A DNA stretch of 64,000 bases from Stomorhina lunata. Lineage: Eukaryota; Arthropoda; Insecta; Diptera; Rhiniidae. The DNA lies in assembly GCA_933228675.1 (NCBI GenBank), contig OW121741.1, positions 135,583,085 to 135,647,084 of the forward strand. Direction: 5' to 3'. Positions 46,216-59,105 of the stretch are shown in pieces; position 1 is the first letter of the stretch, and each line of letters begins with the position of its first letter. Both the position numbers and the translations under genes were made by a program. The notes beneath the pieces are model-generated. The model worked only from the letters and a program-made list of their open reading frames with translations. It did no database searches and was not told the origin of the DNA.

Positions 46216-46589
46216 TTATATTTTAACAAAATCAAACTATTTCAAACTAACAAGTTTTAAAGTAAATTTTTTGGCTGCATATACTTTGTCATGACGTTCT
46301 TGGAATTTTTTTCATAAAATTTTCTGAATTTTTTGTAAAAACCATAAATTGGATATATGAATTTTATGACTTTAATGACACCTGTTTTAGTTCTGTTTAG
46401 ATTCGTTTATCTTTTATAAAAATAAAATATATTATAAAATTCTGCATAACTAAAAAACCACTATTTTTCCCCATACCAATGGGTCCATAGAAGATCTTTC
46501 AAATTGTCTTTAGTCGGCACCATTTGATAGTTTTGATATGTTTAGCAAAATTATAGATACTAACGGATCTTCTTAAGTGCTGGGGTCAA

Positions 46590-46970
46590 ATCACCATTTT
46601 TCACCATTTTTTTTTTTCAACGTTAAAGCTGCCATTCTTAACAGAATTTGAAAAAATTCGGTACACGTCTATTAACTGATCCAAGTTCAGAGTTCTACTA
46701 ATTTTGGCTGGGATCCTTCGACTCTTTGAGGTACCTGTCATTTTTTACTTATTATTGTTCTCAATGTATAAGCCGCAATTCTCAACAGAATTTAAATTTG
46801 ACACACGTCTATTAGTTTATCCTGCAAAGAGCTTAACTAATTTTGGTTAAAGTCCGTCCACTCGTCGGAGTATCAGCTTTAGACCCCCATTTTTCACTTA
46901 TTTTTCTTCTCAATAGAAGCCGCTATTCTCAACAAATGAAATCCGTCTACTCCTAGGGGACTTACACTTA
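46590..46970 (+). repeat. Degenerate 144-bp tandem repeat, about 2.6 copies
   Basis: Three successive blocks share CATTTTTTACTTAT, a GCCGCAATTCTCAAC stretch, ACACGTCTATTA, CTAATTTTGG and GTCCGTCCACTC. The GCC anchors are at 46631, 46772 and 46919 (steps 141 and 147 bp). The third copy is cut short near CCGTCTACTCCTAGGGGAC. It is unrelated to the neighbouring array. Confidence 0.7.
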
Positions 46971-47039
46971 AATTCAAATTTCAAATAAAAAGTAAGGCCT
47001 AAATGACTGCAACACTTTTTGCTTAAATTATGCGTAACA

Positions 47040-49550
47040 TAGAAAAATGTTCAATATCAAATTTTTTCCTTAAAAAATTTTCAGTATAAAATTTTTTCCA
47101 TTGAAAAATTTTCAATATAAAATTTTTTCCATAAAAAAATTTTCAACATAAAATTTTTTCCATTGAAAAATTTTCAATATAAAATTTTCTATATAAAATT
47201 TTTTCCATAGAAAAATTTTCAGTATAAAATTTTTTCTATAGAAAAATTTTCAATATAAAGTTTTCTCAATAGAAAAAATTTCAATATAATTTTTTTCCAT
47301 ACAAAAATTTTCCATATTAAATTTTTTCCATAGAAAAATTGTCAATATAAAAATTTTTCTATAGAAAAATTTTCAATATAAATTTTTTTCTACAAAAAAA
47401 TTTTAAATATAAAACTCTTTCGATAGAAAAATGTTTAATATAAAATTTTTTCTGTACAAAAGTTTTCAATATAAAAATTTTCCTATAGAAAAATTTTCGT
47501 TATAAAATTTTTTCGATAGAAATATGTTAAATATAAAATTTTTTCTATAGAAAAATTTTCAAAATAAAATTTTTTCTATATAAAAATTTTTAATATAAAA
47601 TTTTTTCAATAGAAAAATGTTCAATACAAAATTTTTTTTATAGAAAAATTGTCAATATAAAATTTTTTGTATAGAAAAATTTTCAATATAAGTCTTTGTC
47701 TATTGAAAAATGTTCAATATAAAATTTTTTCAATAAATTTTTTCTATAGAAAAATGTTCAATATAAATCTTTTTCTATTGAAAAATTTTCAATATTAAAT
47801 TTTTTTTAATAAAAAAAAATTTTAAATATAAATTTTTTCAATAGAAACATTTTCAATATAAAATTTTTTCTATAAAAAATTTCACACAATTTTTTCTATA
47901 TAAAAATTTTAAATATAAAATTTTTTCTATAGAAAAATTTTCAATATAAAATTTTTTCGATAGAAAAATTTACAATATAAAATTTTTTCTATATAAAAAT
48001 TTTCAATATAATTTTTTTCTATAGAAAAATTTTCAATATAAAATTTTTTCTATAGAAAAATTTTCAATATAAAATTTTTTCTATAGAAAAATTTTCAATA
48101 TAAAATTTTTTCAATAAAAAAAAAAATGTAAATATAAATTTTTTCTATAGAAAAATTTTCAATATAAAATTTTTTCCATAGAAAAATTTTCGTAACACAA
48201 TTTTTTCTATAGAAAAATTTTGCAAAATTTTTTATATAAAAACATTTTTAATATCAATTTTTTTCCATATAAAAATTTTCAATATAAATTTTTGTCTATA
48301 GAAAAATTTTCAATATAAAATTTTTTCTATAGAAAAATTGTGAATATAAAATTTTTTCTATAGAAAAATTTTCAATATAAAATTTTTCAATAAAAAAAAT
48401 GTAAATATAAATTTTTTCTATAGAAAAATTTTCAATATAAAATTTTTTCCATAGAAAAATTTCCGTAATACAATTTTTTCTATAGAAATATTTCACATAA
48501 TTTTTTATGTAAAAACATATTTAATATCAGATTTTTTCCATAGAAAAATTTTCAATATAAAATTTTTTCCATAGAAAAATGTTCAATATAAAATTTTTTC
48601 ATAGAAAAATTGTCAATATAAAAATTTTTTTATAGAAAAATTTTTAATATAAAAGTTTTTTTACAGAAAAATTTTCAACATAAAATTTTTCTATACAGAA
48701 ATTTACAATATAAAATTTTTTCTACAGAAAAATTTTCAATATAAAACTTTTTCGATAAATTTTTAATATAAAATTTTTTCTATAGAAAAATTTTCAACCT
48801 AAAATTTTTTCTATAGAAAAATTATCGTTATCAAATTTTTTCGATAGAAAAATTTTAAATATAAAATTTTTTCTATTGAAAAATTTTCAATATAAAATTC
48901 TTTCTATATAAAAATTTTTAATATAAATTTTTTTTTATAGAAAAATTTTCAATATAAAATTTTTTCAATATAAAATTTTTTCAATAGAAAAATTGTCAAT
49001 ACAAAATTTTTTCTATGGAAAAATTGTCAATATTCAATTTTTTCTATAGAAAAATTTTCAATATAAAATTTCTTCTTTAGAAAAATTTTCAATATAAAAT
49101 TTTTTCTATAGAAAAATTTTCAATGAAAAATTTTTTTCATAGAAGAGTTTTCAATATAAAATTTTTTTCATAGAAAAATTTTCAATATAAAATTTTTTTA
49201 TACAAAAATTTGCAATATAAAATATTTTCTACAGAAAAATTTTCAATATAAAATTTTTTCTATAGAAAAATTTTCAATAAAAAATTTTTTCGTTATCAAA
49301 TTTTTTCGATAGAAAAATTTTCAATATAAAATTTTTTCTATAAAAAAATTTTCAATATAAAATTTTTTTATAGAAAAATTTTTAATATAAAATTCTTTCT
49401 ATATAAAAATTTCCAATATAAAATTTTTTTATAGAAAAATTTTCAATATAAAATTTTTTCTTTAGAAAAATTTTTAATGTAAAATTTTTTCCACAGAAAA
49501 ATTTCGCACAATTTTTTCTATAGAAAAATTTTTCTATAGAATAATTAATT
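47040..49550. repeat. Array A11: 31-bp minisatellite, family F5
   Basis: The unit is 31 bp: CAATATAAAA, TTTTTTCTATAGAAAAA, TTTT, confirmed for example between 48021 and 48052. A string with AATGTAAATATAAATTTT and TTTTCGTAACACAATTTT near 48126-48260 is repeated near 48399-48530 (offset about 273 bp). The 66-codon minus frame at 48296-48496 is repeat read-through. Orientation is arbitrary because this family occurs once here. Confidence 0.96.
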
Positions 49551-51440
49551 TTTTCTACAAATGAACTTAGCTGCGATAGTACTTACAAAATAGGGGGTAT
49601 TCATCAAGAAAAATAGCTTTATTTTTTTCGGGACTCTACTAATAGAAATAGACATAGAGTAACATAGAGACTAAGACATAGACTGAGACAAAAACTAAGA
49701 CCTAGTATGCCATAGCCACAAAATGACACGTGTGCTGACACTTTGGGATATTTTCTTTTATTGCTCAATTCAAACTCGTAAACTATCAAGTTAGAGTTAA
49801 AATTTATACTTGAGGGTGTCATATAAATAAATTTTAATTTCTTTTTGTGTTAGATAAAGAAGATAAAATATTTATTCGTTAAACCCTTAAAAATTTGATG
49901 ATGCTTTGTATTAAATATTTTCCCAAAACATGATTTAGTTGAAAAGTTTGTCCAGTTTTTATTATATTAAAAATCACTCATCCTGCCATCTCTTGTTTAA
50001 AACAAACAATGAAGCTTTAGACTAAAATGATCTTGAACTAGTCCTATTTTACTATTTTAATACACAAACGAGTACAGACATGTGTATGTATCTATGTGTG
50101 TATGTATGTATTTTCATTGGTAAGTTTTTTATGATGTTCACATGATGACGACGATGAGGTTGATCCCATCATGTTGTTGTTTTTTTTATTTTTTATGACG
50201 GTTTTCCCCTTTTTTTATTTGTTGATATTGTTCTCCTTTGTTCCGCCTTTTGGCGTCAGAAAGTTTAAATATATTAGGGAACACGGCGGGTGTTTGAGGG
50301 CGGATGAGTTTATGTGTCACTCATTGTTCTGGAGGCAGTTAAAAAGTTTTCAACTTGATGCCTGGCTGACGCCAAAGACTGGAAGTGTATGTCAGAGTTT
50401 ATATTTATTTTTACCTGCATTAACACCTGGTCATTATAACATTACGACAAAAAAGTCGTTAAGCTGCTCATCTAGGAAATTACTTCAGGCGAACAATACA
50501 AACTAGAACAAATGATGGAAACTAAAAGGTAGCAGCACTAGCAAGAGCTAAAGTTGAAGCAATAGTAGTTGGTTATTTATATAATAGTCATCAATAGATA
50601 TCCGTAGCAGGAACACATCGCATTGAGCAAAAGTATTTGTAGAATGTGCGTTGCCTCTGCTGCTTTGAAAATATAAATGTTTAAGAGGATTTGTAGGAAA
50701 TAGGAAAACAAAAACTAAAAATTCTTGGGAAAACTTTAAAAATATTCCAGGTAAATATCATGTGCAGGCACAAGTTTTGAATACTTCCATACACACTATC
50801 ATAATCTATAAAGAAGGAAAACAGTTTCTCTTATCATTTCCACATTTAAGTCAGTAACAAAATAGAGAATAAGGTAAAACTTGCGTTTGTCTTCTATGGC
50901 AGCCTTAACATCCCCAAGGAAGGGAAATTCTTAAGTGCCTGAATATACAGGAAAATGTTTTCAGATATACATAATGAAATTTTGTAGACATAAGTACTAT
51001 AGTTTAATTTATTACATAATATTTTACATAAAATTTTAGAAATTTACTTTCTACATTTTATCCAAGCAGATTCTACAAAAATGAAATCTAAATAAATTTT
51101 AGCAAGAGCAACAAAAGAAGCAGGAAGTCAGTTAAGAAGACAAATTGATTTAAAAAGTTTTTTATTAGGACCTTTAAAGTTTTCAAAAGCTTTTCACAAG
51201 TAACTTGTGTATTATTTACATACTTGAACTTTTTTTCAGGAAATTTTAGATTAATGTTGGTTATTTCTTTAGTTTTTCGAAAGGGGATTAACACAAAAGA
51301 TTTTTATGAGGTAAATGTTTGAGCAAGTCATTCAAAAAAAAAGGTAAATATTTATTTAAAATATTAGAAAAAACTCTATGGAGTTTTCCCATTCCAAGTT
51401 TTACAATTAAAAAGTCTTTATATGGCCAACTTGTTATCAT
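49551..51440. other. Longest unique spacer, with a GC-richer block
   Basis: At about 49640-49705 there is a loose GACATAGACT-type repeat. A TATG/TGTG microsatellite lies at about 50083-50112. From 50240 to 50510 base composition is the most balanced in the window; this part holds the longest open frame (50171-50506, plus, 111 codons) and an 11-bp inverted repeat (TTTGGCGTCAG at 50249-50259, CTGACGCCAAA at 50366-50376). The frame begins with a phenylalanine-rich T-tract translation and shows no recognisable domain. I treat it as unproven. Confidence 0.6.
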
Positions 51441-54430
51441 ATAAAAAGCTATTTCTATACAAAAAATGTCATATCATTTTCTATACCGATACAGAATTTA
51501 TAAATTTCATCAACATTCTTCTATAAAATAAATTTCATTCTATACAAAAAATTCCATCGAAATTTTTATTTAAAAAAAATCTAATATTTAGAAAAAAATT
51601 AACAATTTTTTCTATAAAAAAAATTTCATCAACATTTTTCTTTGAGAAAAATTTTATTAAAATATTTCTTTAAAAAACATTTCATCAGAATTTTACTACA
51701 AGAAAAATTTCATCAGCAAAATTTCATCAAAATTTTTCTAATAAGAAAAATTTCTTTAAAATTTAAAAAAAAAATTCATTAAACTTTTTTTATATAAAAA
51801 ATTTCAGTAAAATTTTTTTTTAAGAAAAATTTCAGCAAAATTTCTCTATAAGAAAAATTTCAGCAAAATTTTTCTATAAGAAAAATTTCAGCAAAATTTT
51901 TCTATAAGAAAATTTTTATTAAAATTTCTATATAAGAAAAATTTCATCCAAATTTTTCTATAAGAAAAAATTTCATAAAAATTTTTTTTTGAAAAATTTC
52001 ATCAAAAATTTTCAATAAGAAAAATGTCATCAAAAGTTTTCTATAGGAAAAATTTCATCAACATTTTTCTAAAAGAAAAATTTCATAAAAGCTTTCTATA
52101 GGAAAAATTTAATCAAAATTTATATAAGAACAATCACATCAAAATTTTGCTATAGGAAAAATTTCATCAACATTTTTCTATGAGAAAAATTTCGTTAAAA
52201 AGTTTTCTATAAGAAAACTTTCCTCACAATATTTGTATAAGAAAAATTTTATTAAAATTTTCTATAAAAAAAAAATTTTATCAAAATTTTTCTATAAGGA
52301 AAATCTCATTAAAATTTTTCTTTGTGAAAAATTTCATCAAAATTTTTATTTAAGAAAAATTTCATTAAAATTTTTCTATAAGAAAAATTTCATTAAAATT
52401 TTTCTATAAGAAAAATTTCATTAAAATTTTTCTATAAGAAAAATTTCATTAAAATTTTTCTATAAGAAAAATTTCATTAAAATTTTTCTATAAGAAAAAT
52501 TTTATCAAAATTTTCTGTACAAAAAATTTCCTCAAAATTTTTCTATAAGAAAAATTTTACCAAAAAAGGAAGAAAAATTTTATCAAAATTTTTCTATAAG
52601 AAAAATTTTATCAAAATTTTTCTATAAGAAAAATTTTATCAAAATTTTTCTATAAGAAAAATAGTATCAAAATTTTTATATAAGAAAAATTTTACTAAAA
52701 TTTTTGAATTACAAAAATTTCATCAAAAAAAAATTTTATCAAAATTTTTCTATAAGAAAAATTTCACCAAAATTTTTCTATAAGAAAAATTTCACCAAAA
52801 TTTTTCTATAGGAAAAATTTCATCAAAATTTTTCTATAAGAAAAATTTTATCAAAATTTTTTGTACAAAAAAATTTCCTCAAAATTTTTCTATAACAAAA
52901 ATTTCCTTAAAATCTTTCTACAACCAAAATTTCCTCAAAATATTTCTATAAGAAAAATTTCATTAAAATTTTTCTATAAAAAAATTTTCATCAAAATTTT
53001 TGTAAAAGAAAAATTTTATCAAAATTTTTCTATAAGAAAAATTTTATCAAAATTTTTCTATAAGAAAAATTTTATCAAAATTTTTATATAAGAAAAATTT
53101 TATTAAAATTTTTGAATTACAAAAATTTTATCAAAATTTTTCTATAAGAAAAATTTCACCAAAATTTTTCTATAAGAAAAATTTCACCAAAATTTTTCTA
53201 TATACAAAATTTTACTAAAAATTTGCTATAGGAAAAATTTCATCAAAATTTCTCTATAAGAACAATCTAATCTAAATTTTTCTATAGGAAAAATTTCATC
53301 AAAATTTTTCTATAAGAAAAATTTTATCAAAATTTTTTGTACAAAAAAATTTCCTCAAAATTTTTCTATAACAAAAATTTCCTCAAAATCTTTCTACAAC
53401 CAAAATTTCCTCAAAATATTTCTATAAGAAAAATTTCATTAAAATTTTTCTATAAAAAAATTTTCATCAAAATTTTTGTAAAAGAAAAATTTTCATCAAA
53501 ATTTTTGTAAAAGAAAAATTTCATCAAAATTTTTCTATACGAAAAATTTCATTTCAATTTTTCTTTAAGAAAAATTTTATTAAAATTTGTCTATAACAAA
53601 AATTTCTTCAAAATTTTACTATAGGAAATTTTTTCTGTAAGAAAATTTTATAAAAATTTTTCTATAAGAAAAATTTCATAAACATTTTTCTATAAAAAAA
53701 TTTCATTAAAATTTTTCTATTAAAAAATTATCCATATTTTTCTATAAGCAAAATTTCATCAAATTTTTCTTTATAAAAATTTATGTATAAGAAAAATATC
53801 ATTAAAATGTGTCTTTAAGAAAAATTTCCTCAATATTATTCTATAAGAAAAATTTCATTAAAATTTTCTATAAAAAAAATTTCATCAACATTTTTCTATA
53901 AGAAAACTTTGATTAAAAAATTTTTCTATTAGAAAAATGTTATTAAAATTTTTCTATAGGAAAAATTTCATTGAAATTTTTCAATATGAAAAATACTATC
54001 AAAATTTTTATACCAGAAAAAGTTCATCAAAATTTTTCTATAAGAAACAAATCATCAAAATTTGTCTATAAGAAAAATTTGATCAAAATTTTTCTACAAG
54101 AAAAATTAAATAAAAATTTTTCTATAAGAAAAATTTCGTCAAAATTTTCTGTAGGAAAAATTTTAATCAAAAATTTTTCTATCAAAAATATTATCAAAAC
54201 TTTTCTATAAGAAAAATTTCATCAAAAGTTTTCTATAAAAAAAATATCATTAAAATTTTTCTTTAAGAATAATTTCATCAAAGTAGTTCCATAACAAAAA
54301 TTTTCTATAAGAAAAATTGCATCAGAATTTTTCTTAAGAAAATTGTCATTCAAATTTTTTTATAAAATTTCAGCAAAATTTTTCTCTAAAAAAAACTTCG
54401 TCAAAATTTTTTTTAGAAAATTTTGATAAC
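51441..54430 (+). repeat. Array A12a: 28-bp minisatellite, family F1 in plus orientation
   Basis: The unit is 28 bp: CATCAAAA, TTTTTCTATAAGAAAAA, TTT. A marker block with TTTTTTGTACAAAAAAAT, TTTCTACAACC and TTTGTAAAAGAAAAA occurs at 52845-53000 and 53324-53480 (offset 477 bp, about 17 units). Edges are diverged and the middle (52360-52860) is regular. Plus frames at 52861-53091 and 53971-54210 are low-complexity read-through. Confidence 0.96.
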
Positions 54431-55375
54431 GTTTTGTAAAGAAAAATATGAGATGCAATTTAAAAAAAACAGAAACATTTGATGAAATTTTTTATAAAAA
54501 AAAATGATTGATGAAATTTTTTATAAAAAAAAATGTTTGATGAAATTTTTTAATAAAAAATTTTTTGATGAAATTATTTATGAAGAAAAAATTTGATCTT
54601 CACCAAAAAATTTAAAGAGATGCAGAAGTTTTAATGAATTTATTCAATACAAAAATTTTCATGAAACTTTACATACAGAAATTTTTTTTTTTTTATAGAA
54701 AAAGTTTGATTATATTTTTTATAAAAAAAAATTAGACAAAAGTTTTTATGAAATTTTTTTATGTAAAAATTTTAATGAAATTTTTCTCATACAAAAATTT
54801 TGATAAAAATTTTTCTTATAAAAAAATCTTGATTAAAATTTTAACTAAATTTTTCTTATAGAAAAATGTTGATTATGTTTTTTTATAGAAAAATTTTGAT
54901 GAAATTTTTCTTATAGAACAATTTTGTTGAAATATTTCTTATAAAAAAATTTTGTTGAAATTTCTCTTATAGAAAAATTTTGATGAAATTTTTCTTATAG
55001 AAAAATTTTGATGAAATTTTTCTTATAGAAAAATTTAGATGAAATTTTTCTTATAGAAAAATTTAGATGAAATTTTTCTTATAGAAAAATTTTGATGAAA
55101 TTTTGCTTATAGAAAAGTTTTGATAAAATTTTTCTTATTGAAAAATTTTTATGAAATTTTTCTTATAGAAAAATTTTGATGAAATTTTTCTTATAGAAAA
55201 ATTTTGATGAAATTTTTCTTATAGAAAAATTTTGATGAAATTTTTCTTATAGAAAAATTTTGATGAAATTTTTCTTAAAGAAAAATTTTGATAAAATACT
55301 TCTTATTGAAAAATTTTTATGAAATTTTTCTTATAGAAAAGTTTTGATAAAATTTTTCTTGAAAGAAAGAAATAA
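54431..55375 (-). repeat. Array A12b: 28-bp minisatellite, family F1 in minus orientation
   Basis: From about 54480 the linker changes from CATC to GATG and the core from TATAAG to CTTATAG: the unit TTTTTCTTATAGAAAAA plus TTTTGATGAAA is exactly the reverse complement of A12a. The switch lies in a decayed stretch at about 54420-54480. The most regular part is 54970-55270. A tail of decayed units continues to about 55520. Confidence 0.95.
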
Positions 55376-56489
55376 AAATTTTGTCAAAATTTGGCTGTAT
55401 GAAAAATTTCATCAAAAGTTTTTTAATGTGTAAAATTTAAATAAAATTTTTGTTTATTAAAAATGTCTTAATAATTTATGAAAATTTTTTATATATGAAA
55501 AATTTGAGCAAAATTTGTTATATAAAAGTATATAAAAAAATTTGCTGTTATTTCGTTTAATATTTTAATGAGAAATATTTCTCTTTAATTTCCTCTAAAT
55601 AAAATAATTTTGCATTTTACTCTAAGACTTGAAAGATTTCCTTCATTTGAAAAATATGTAAATTTAAAGTCAATAAAATATTACATCTTTTGGAGCATGA
55701 CCAAAGGACAATTTGTAGAATAAATAAAGAAAAGAAACTTTAACCCTTTTTTTTGATGCTCTATATTTAGACTTACTAGACTCCTTATGTTCCGGCTGGT
55801 GGGTATGAAATAAAATATTGAATTCATAAAAAGCGAAAATGGAATAATAAAAAAACAAACATCAATTTGCAATCATTCAAATTTTAGCATTAAATCAAAA
55901 TATGCAAATTTAAACATTTCTAGGTTTTATTTTTTTATAGCTCAGGCTAATAAAAAATTTAAAGTGATCAAAAATACAGAGAAATTGAATCAAAAAAATT
56001 TGTTAACATATGAAAATTTATATAAAGTTTGGACAAATATGAATTTTGATGTTAAATTGTTTTGGTAAAAAGGAATTTTAAATTGAAAATATTAAATTCC
56101 AAATACTTATATATTTTAAAAATCTGTTCGATTTTAAAAATTGAAAATATTGTCCAAAAGTTCAATGATCCTAAATATTATATCATATTCTGTTTGTTAT
56201 AAGGGCGGGGAAAGACAACTTGGGAAAATGTCATAACATTATAAATTATTTCATGTTTTTCATTTATGTTGTTAGTGATGCTTTTTTTGAAAATCTAAAA
56301 TCAATATTGTTCAATAACTTAATGGTTGATAATAAATTGAATTTGCAGAAAAAGTGAAGAAAAAACTATCAGCAGGAGCAGAAGCTACATTGTAATAAAA
56401 ATCACTCAAGACAATGGCTGTCATTATTACATTCTACTATAAAACTTTTCCAAAGACAAAACTAAAAGCAAGAAAAACTAAAGCATGCA
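55376..56489. other. Unique spacer
   Basis: AT-rich unique DNA. The two overlapping minus frames at 55670-55858 and 55681-55872 have no known motifs. I see nothing else to annotate. Confidence 0.6.
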
Positions 56490-56878
56490 CATCAGGGTGT
56501 CCCAACAGAAAATGAAATAGGGGCCAAATCGACCAATTTGTGTAGCATACTTTTAAGATAATCAAAATAATATATAACATATAAGGTTTACCATATTATA
56601 ACTTATTTGTTAAAAGTTCTGTGAGGATAAAAGAATTTAAACTAAATTTTTTGACAAACAAATGGATATGTTTAGATACCAAATTTTATTTACTTTTAGC
56701 AAAATAAATTATTTTGAAAATCTCTAAGGTTGTTATATAATATTTGCTTAACATATCGATATCAAAACAAGGCGATTGGCCTTAGAAAACCGAAATCATG
56801 CAAATAAACTATCCAAGGTATAGTTTTGGAGTCCTTGCAGTCTAATCCCCGAAATTTTGTGTCCTTGAGATGCAGCTA
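56490..56878 (+). repeat. Dispersed repeat D, copy 2, upstream flank of array A13
   Basis: It runs from AGGGTGTCCCAACAG through TTTGTGTAGCATACTT, GAAAATCTCTAAGG, CATATCGATATCAAAAC, CGAAATCATGCAAATAAAC, GGTATAGTTTTGGAGTCC to TTTGTGTCCTTGAGATGCAG, where the array starts. Its second half recurs directly after the array (copy 3), and its first half matches copy 1 at 45.9-46.2 kb in reverse. Confidence 0.78.
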
Positions 56879-58918
56879 TAAGAAAAATTTCATCAAAATT
56901 TTTCTTTAAGAAAAATTTCATAAAAATTTTTCTATAAGAAAAATTTCATCAAAATTTTTCTTTAAGAAAAATTTCATCAAAATTTTTCTATAAGAAAAAT
57001 TTCATCAAAATTTTTCTATAAGAAAAATTTCATCAAAATTTTTCTATAAGAAAAATTTCATCAAAATTTTTCTACAAGAAAAATTTCATCAAAATTTTTC
57101 TATAAGAAAAACTTCATCAAAATTTTTCTATAAGAAAAATTTCATCAAAATTTTTCTATAAGAAAAATTTCATCAAAATTTTTCTATAAGAAAAATTTCA
57201 TCAAAATTTTTCTATAAGAAAAATTTCATCAAAATTTTTCTATAAGAAAAATTTCATCAAAATTTTTCTATAAAAAAAATTTCATCAAAACTTTTCTATA
57301 AGAAAAATTTCATCAAAATTTTTCTATAAGAAAAATTTCATCAAAATTTTTCTTTAAGAAAAATTTCATAAAAATTTTTCTATAAGAAAAATTACATCAA
57401 AATTTTTCTATAAAAAAATTTCATCAAAATGTTTCTATAAGAAAAATTTCATCAAAATTTTTCTATAAGAAAAATTTCATCAAAATTTTTCTATAAGAAA
57501 AATTTCATCAAAATTTTTCTATAAGAAAAATTTCATCAAAATTTTTCTATAAGAAAAATTTCATCAAAATTTTTCTATAAGAAAAATTTTATCAAAATTT
57601 TTCTATAAGAAAAATTTCATCAAAATTTTTCTAAAAGAACAATTTCATCAAAATTTTTCTAAAAGAAAAATTTCTTCAAAATTTTTGTATAAGAAAAATT
57701 TTATCAAAATTTTTCTTTAAGAAAAATTTTATCAAAATTTTTCCTTAAGAAAAATTTCATCAAAATTTTTCTATAAGAAAAATTTCATCAAAATTTTTCT
57801 ATAAGAAAAATTTCATCAAAATTTTTCTATAAGAAAAATTTCATCAAAATTTTTCTATAAGAAAAATTTTATCAAAATTTGTCTTTAAGAAAAATTTTAT
57901 CAAAATTTTTCCTTAAGAAAAATTTCATCAAAATTTTTCTATAAGAAAAATTTCATCAAAATTTTTCTATAAGAAAAATTTCATCAAAATTTTTCTATAA
58001 GAAAAATTTCATCAAAATTTTTCTATAAGAAAAATTTTATCAAAATTTTTCTTTAAGAAAAATTTCATCAAAATTTTTCTATAAGAAACATTTCATCAAA
58101 ATTTTTCTATAAGAAAAATTTCATCAAAATTTTTCTATAAGAAAAATTTTATCAACATTTTTCTATTTTCTTTAAGGAAAATTACATCAAAATTTTTCTT
58201 TAAGAAAAATTTCATCAAAATTTTTCTATAAGAAAAATTTCATCAAAATTTTTCTATAAGAAAAATTTCATCAAAATTTTTCTATAAGAAAAATTTCATC
58301 AAAATTTTTCTATAAGAAAAATTTCATCAAAATTTTTCTATAAGAAAAATTTCATCAAAATTTTTCTACAAGAAAAATTTCATCAAAATTTTTCTATAAG
58401 AAAAATTTCATCAAAATTTTTCTATAAGAAAAATTTCATCAAAATTTTTCTATAAGAAAAATTTCATCAAAATGTTTCTATAAGAAAAATTTCAGCAAAA
58501 TTTTTCTTTAAGAAAAATTTCATCAAAATTTTTCTATAAGAAAAATTTCATCAAAATTTTTCTATAAGAAAAATTTCATCAAAATTTTTTTATAAGAAAA
58601 ATTTCATCAAAATTTTTCTATAAGAAAAATGTCATCAAAATTTTTCTATAAGAAAAATTTCATAAAAATTTTTCTATAAGACAAATTTCATCAAAATTTT
58701 TCTATAAGAAAAATTTCATCAAAATTTTTCTATAAGAAAAATTTCATCAATATTTTATTATAAGAAAAATTTCATCAAAATTTTTCTTTAAGAAAAATTT
58801 CATCAAAATTTTTCTTTAAGAAAAATTTCATCAAAATTTTTCTATGAGAAAAATTTCATCCAAATTTTTCTATAAAAAAAAATTCATCAAAATTTTTCTA
58901 TAAGAACAATTTCATTAA
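56877..58918 (+). repeat. Array A13: very homogeneous 28-bp minisatellite, family F1
   Basis: The unit is 28 bp: CATCAAAA, TTTTTCTATAAGAAAAA, TTT. Of all arrays in the window this one has the fewest changes; several stretches of five or more consecutive units appear perfect (for example about 57116-57272). A variant pair with CTTTAAG and CCTTAAG is duplicated with an offset of 168 bp (6 units; 57743 and 57911). This array should be the youngest or the most recently homogenised. No open frame is maintained. Confidence 0.97.
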
Positions 58919-59105
58919 AATTTTGAAAATCCCTATGTTATATAATATTTTCTTAAAAGTCTAGGTTTTCAACCGATATCGAATAAGACGATTTGGAACC
59001 AGAAAACTTAAGTCATGCAAATAAAATATTCAGGGTATAGTTTTGGAGATCTTGCAGTCTTATCCCCAAAATATCGTGTCCTTGACAACATGTCATGCAG
59101 CAAAA
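58919..59105 (+). repeat. Dispersed repeat D, copy 3, downstream flank of array A13
   Basis: GAAAATCCCTATG, TTATATAATATTTTCTTAAA, CCGATATCGAATAAG, AAGTCATGCAAATAAAAT, GGGTATAGTTTTGGAGATC and GTGTCCTTGACAACATG align with the second half of copy 2 across about 185 bp. It is in the same orientation as copy 2, so array A13 sits between long direct repeats. Confidence 0.8.

Larger units (their letters stand above)
45389..47038. other. Spacer with repeat D copy 1 and a 144-bp tandem repeat
   Basis: Mostly unique DNA. Two structured parts are listed separately: repeat D in minus orientation at about 45905-46215, and a degenerate tandem repeat at 46590-46970. No open frame of note occurs. Confidence 0.6.

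Noticed and set aside
7025..58918. CRISPR-like arrays (28-31-bp repeats at regular spacing)
   Set aside because: The repeats are directly contiguous with no unique spacers, the context is eukaryotic, and no cas-like gene is present.
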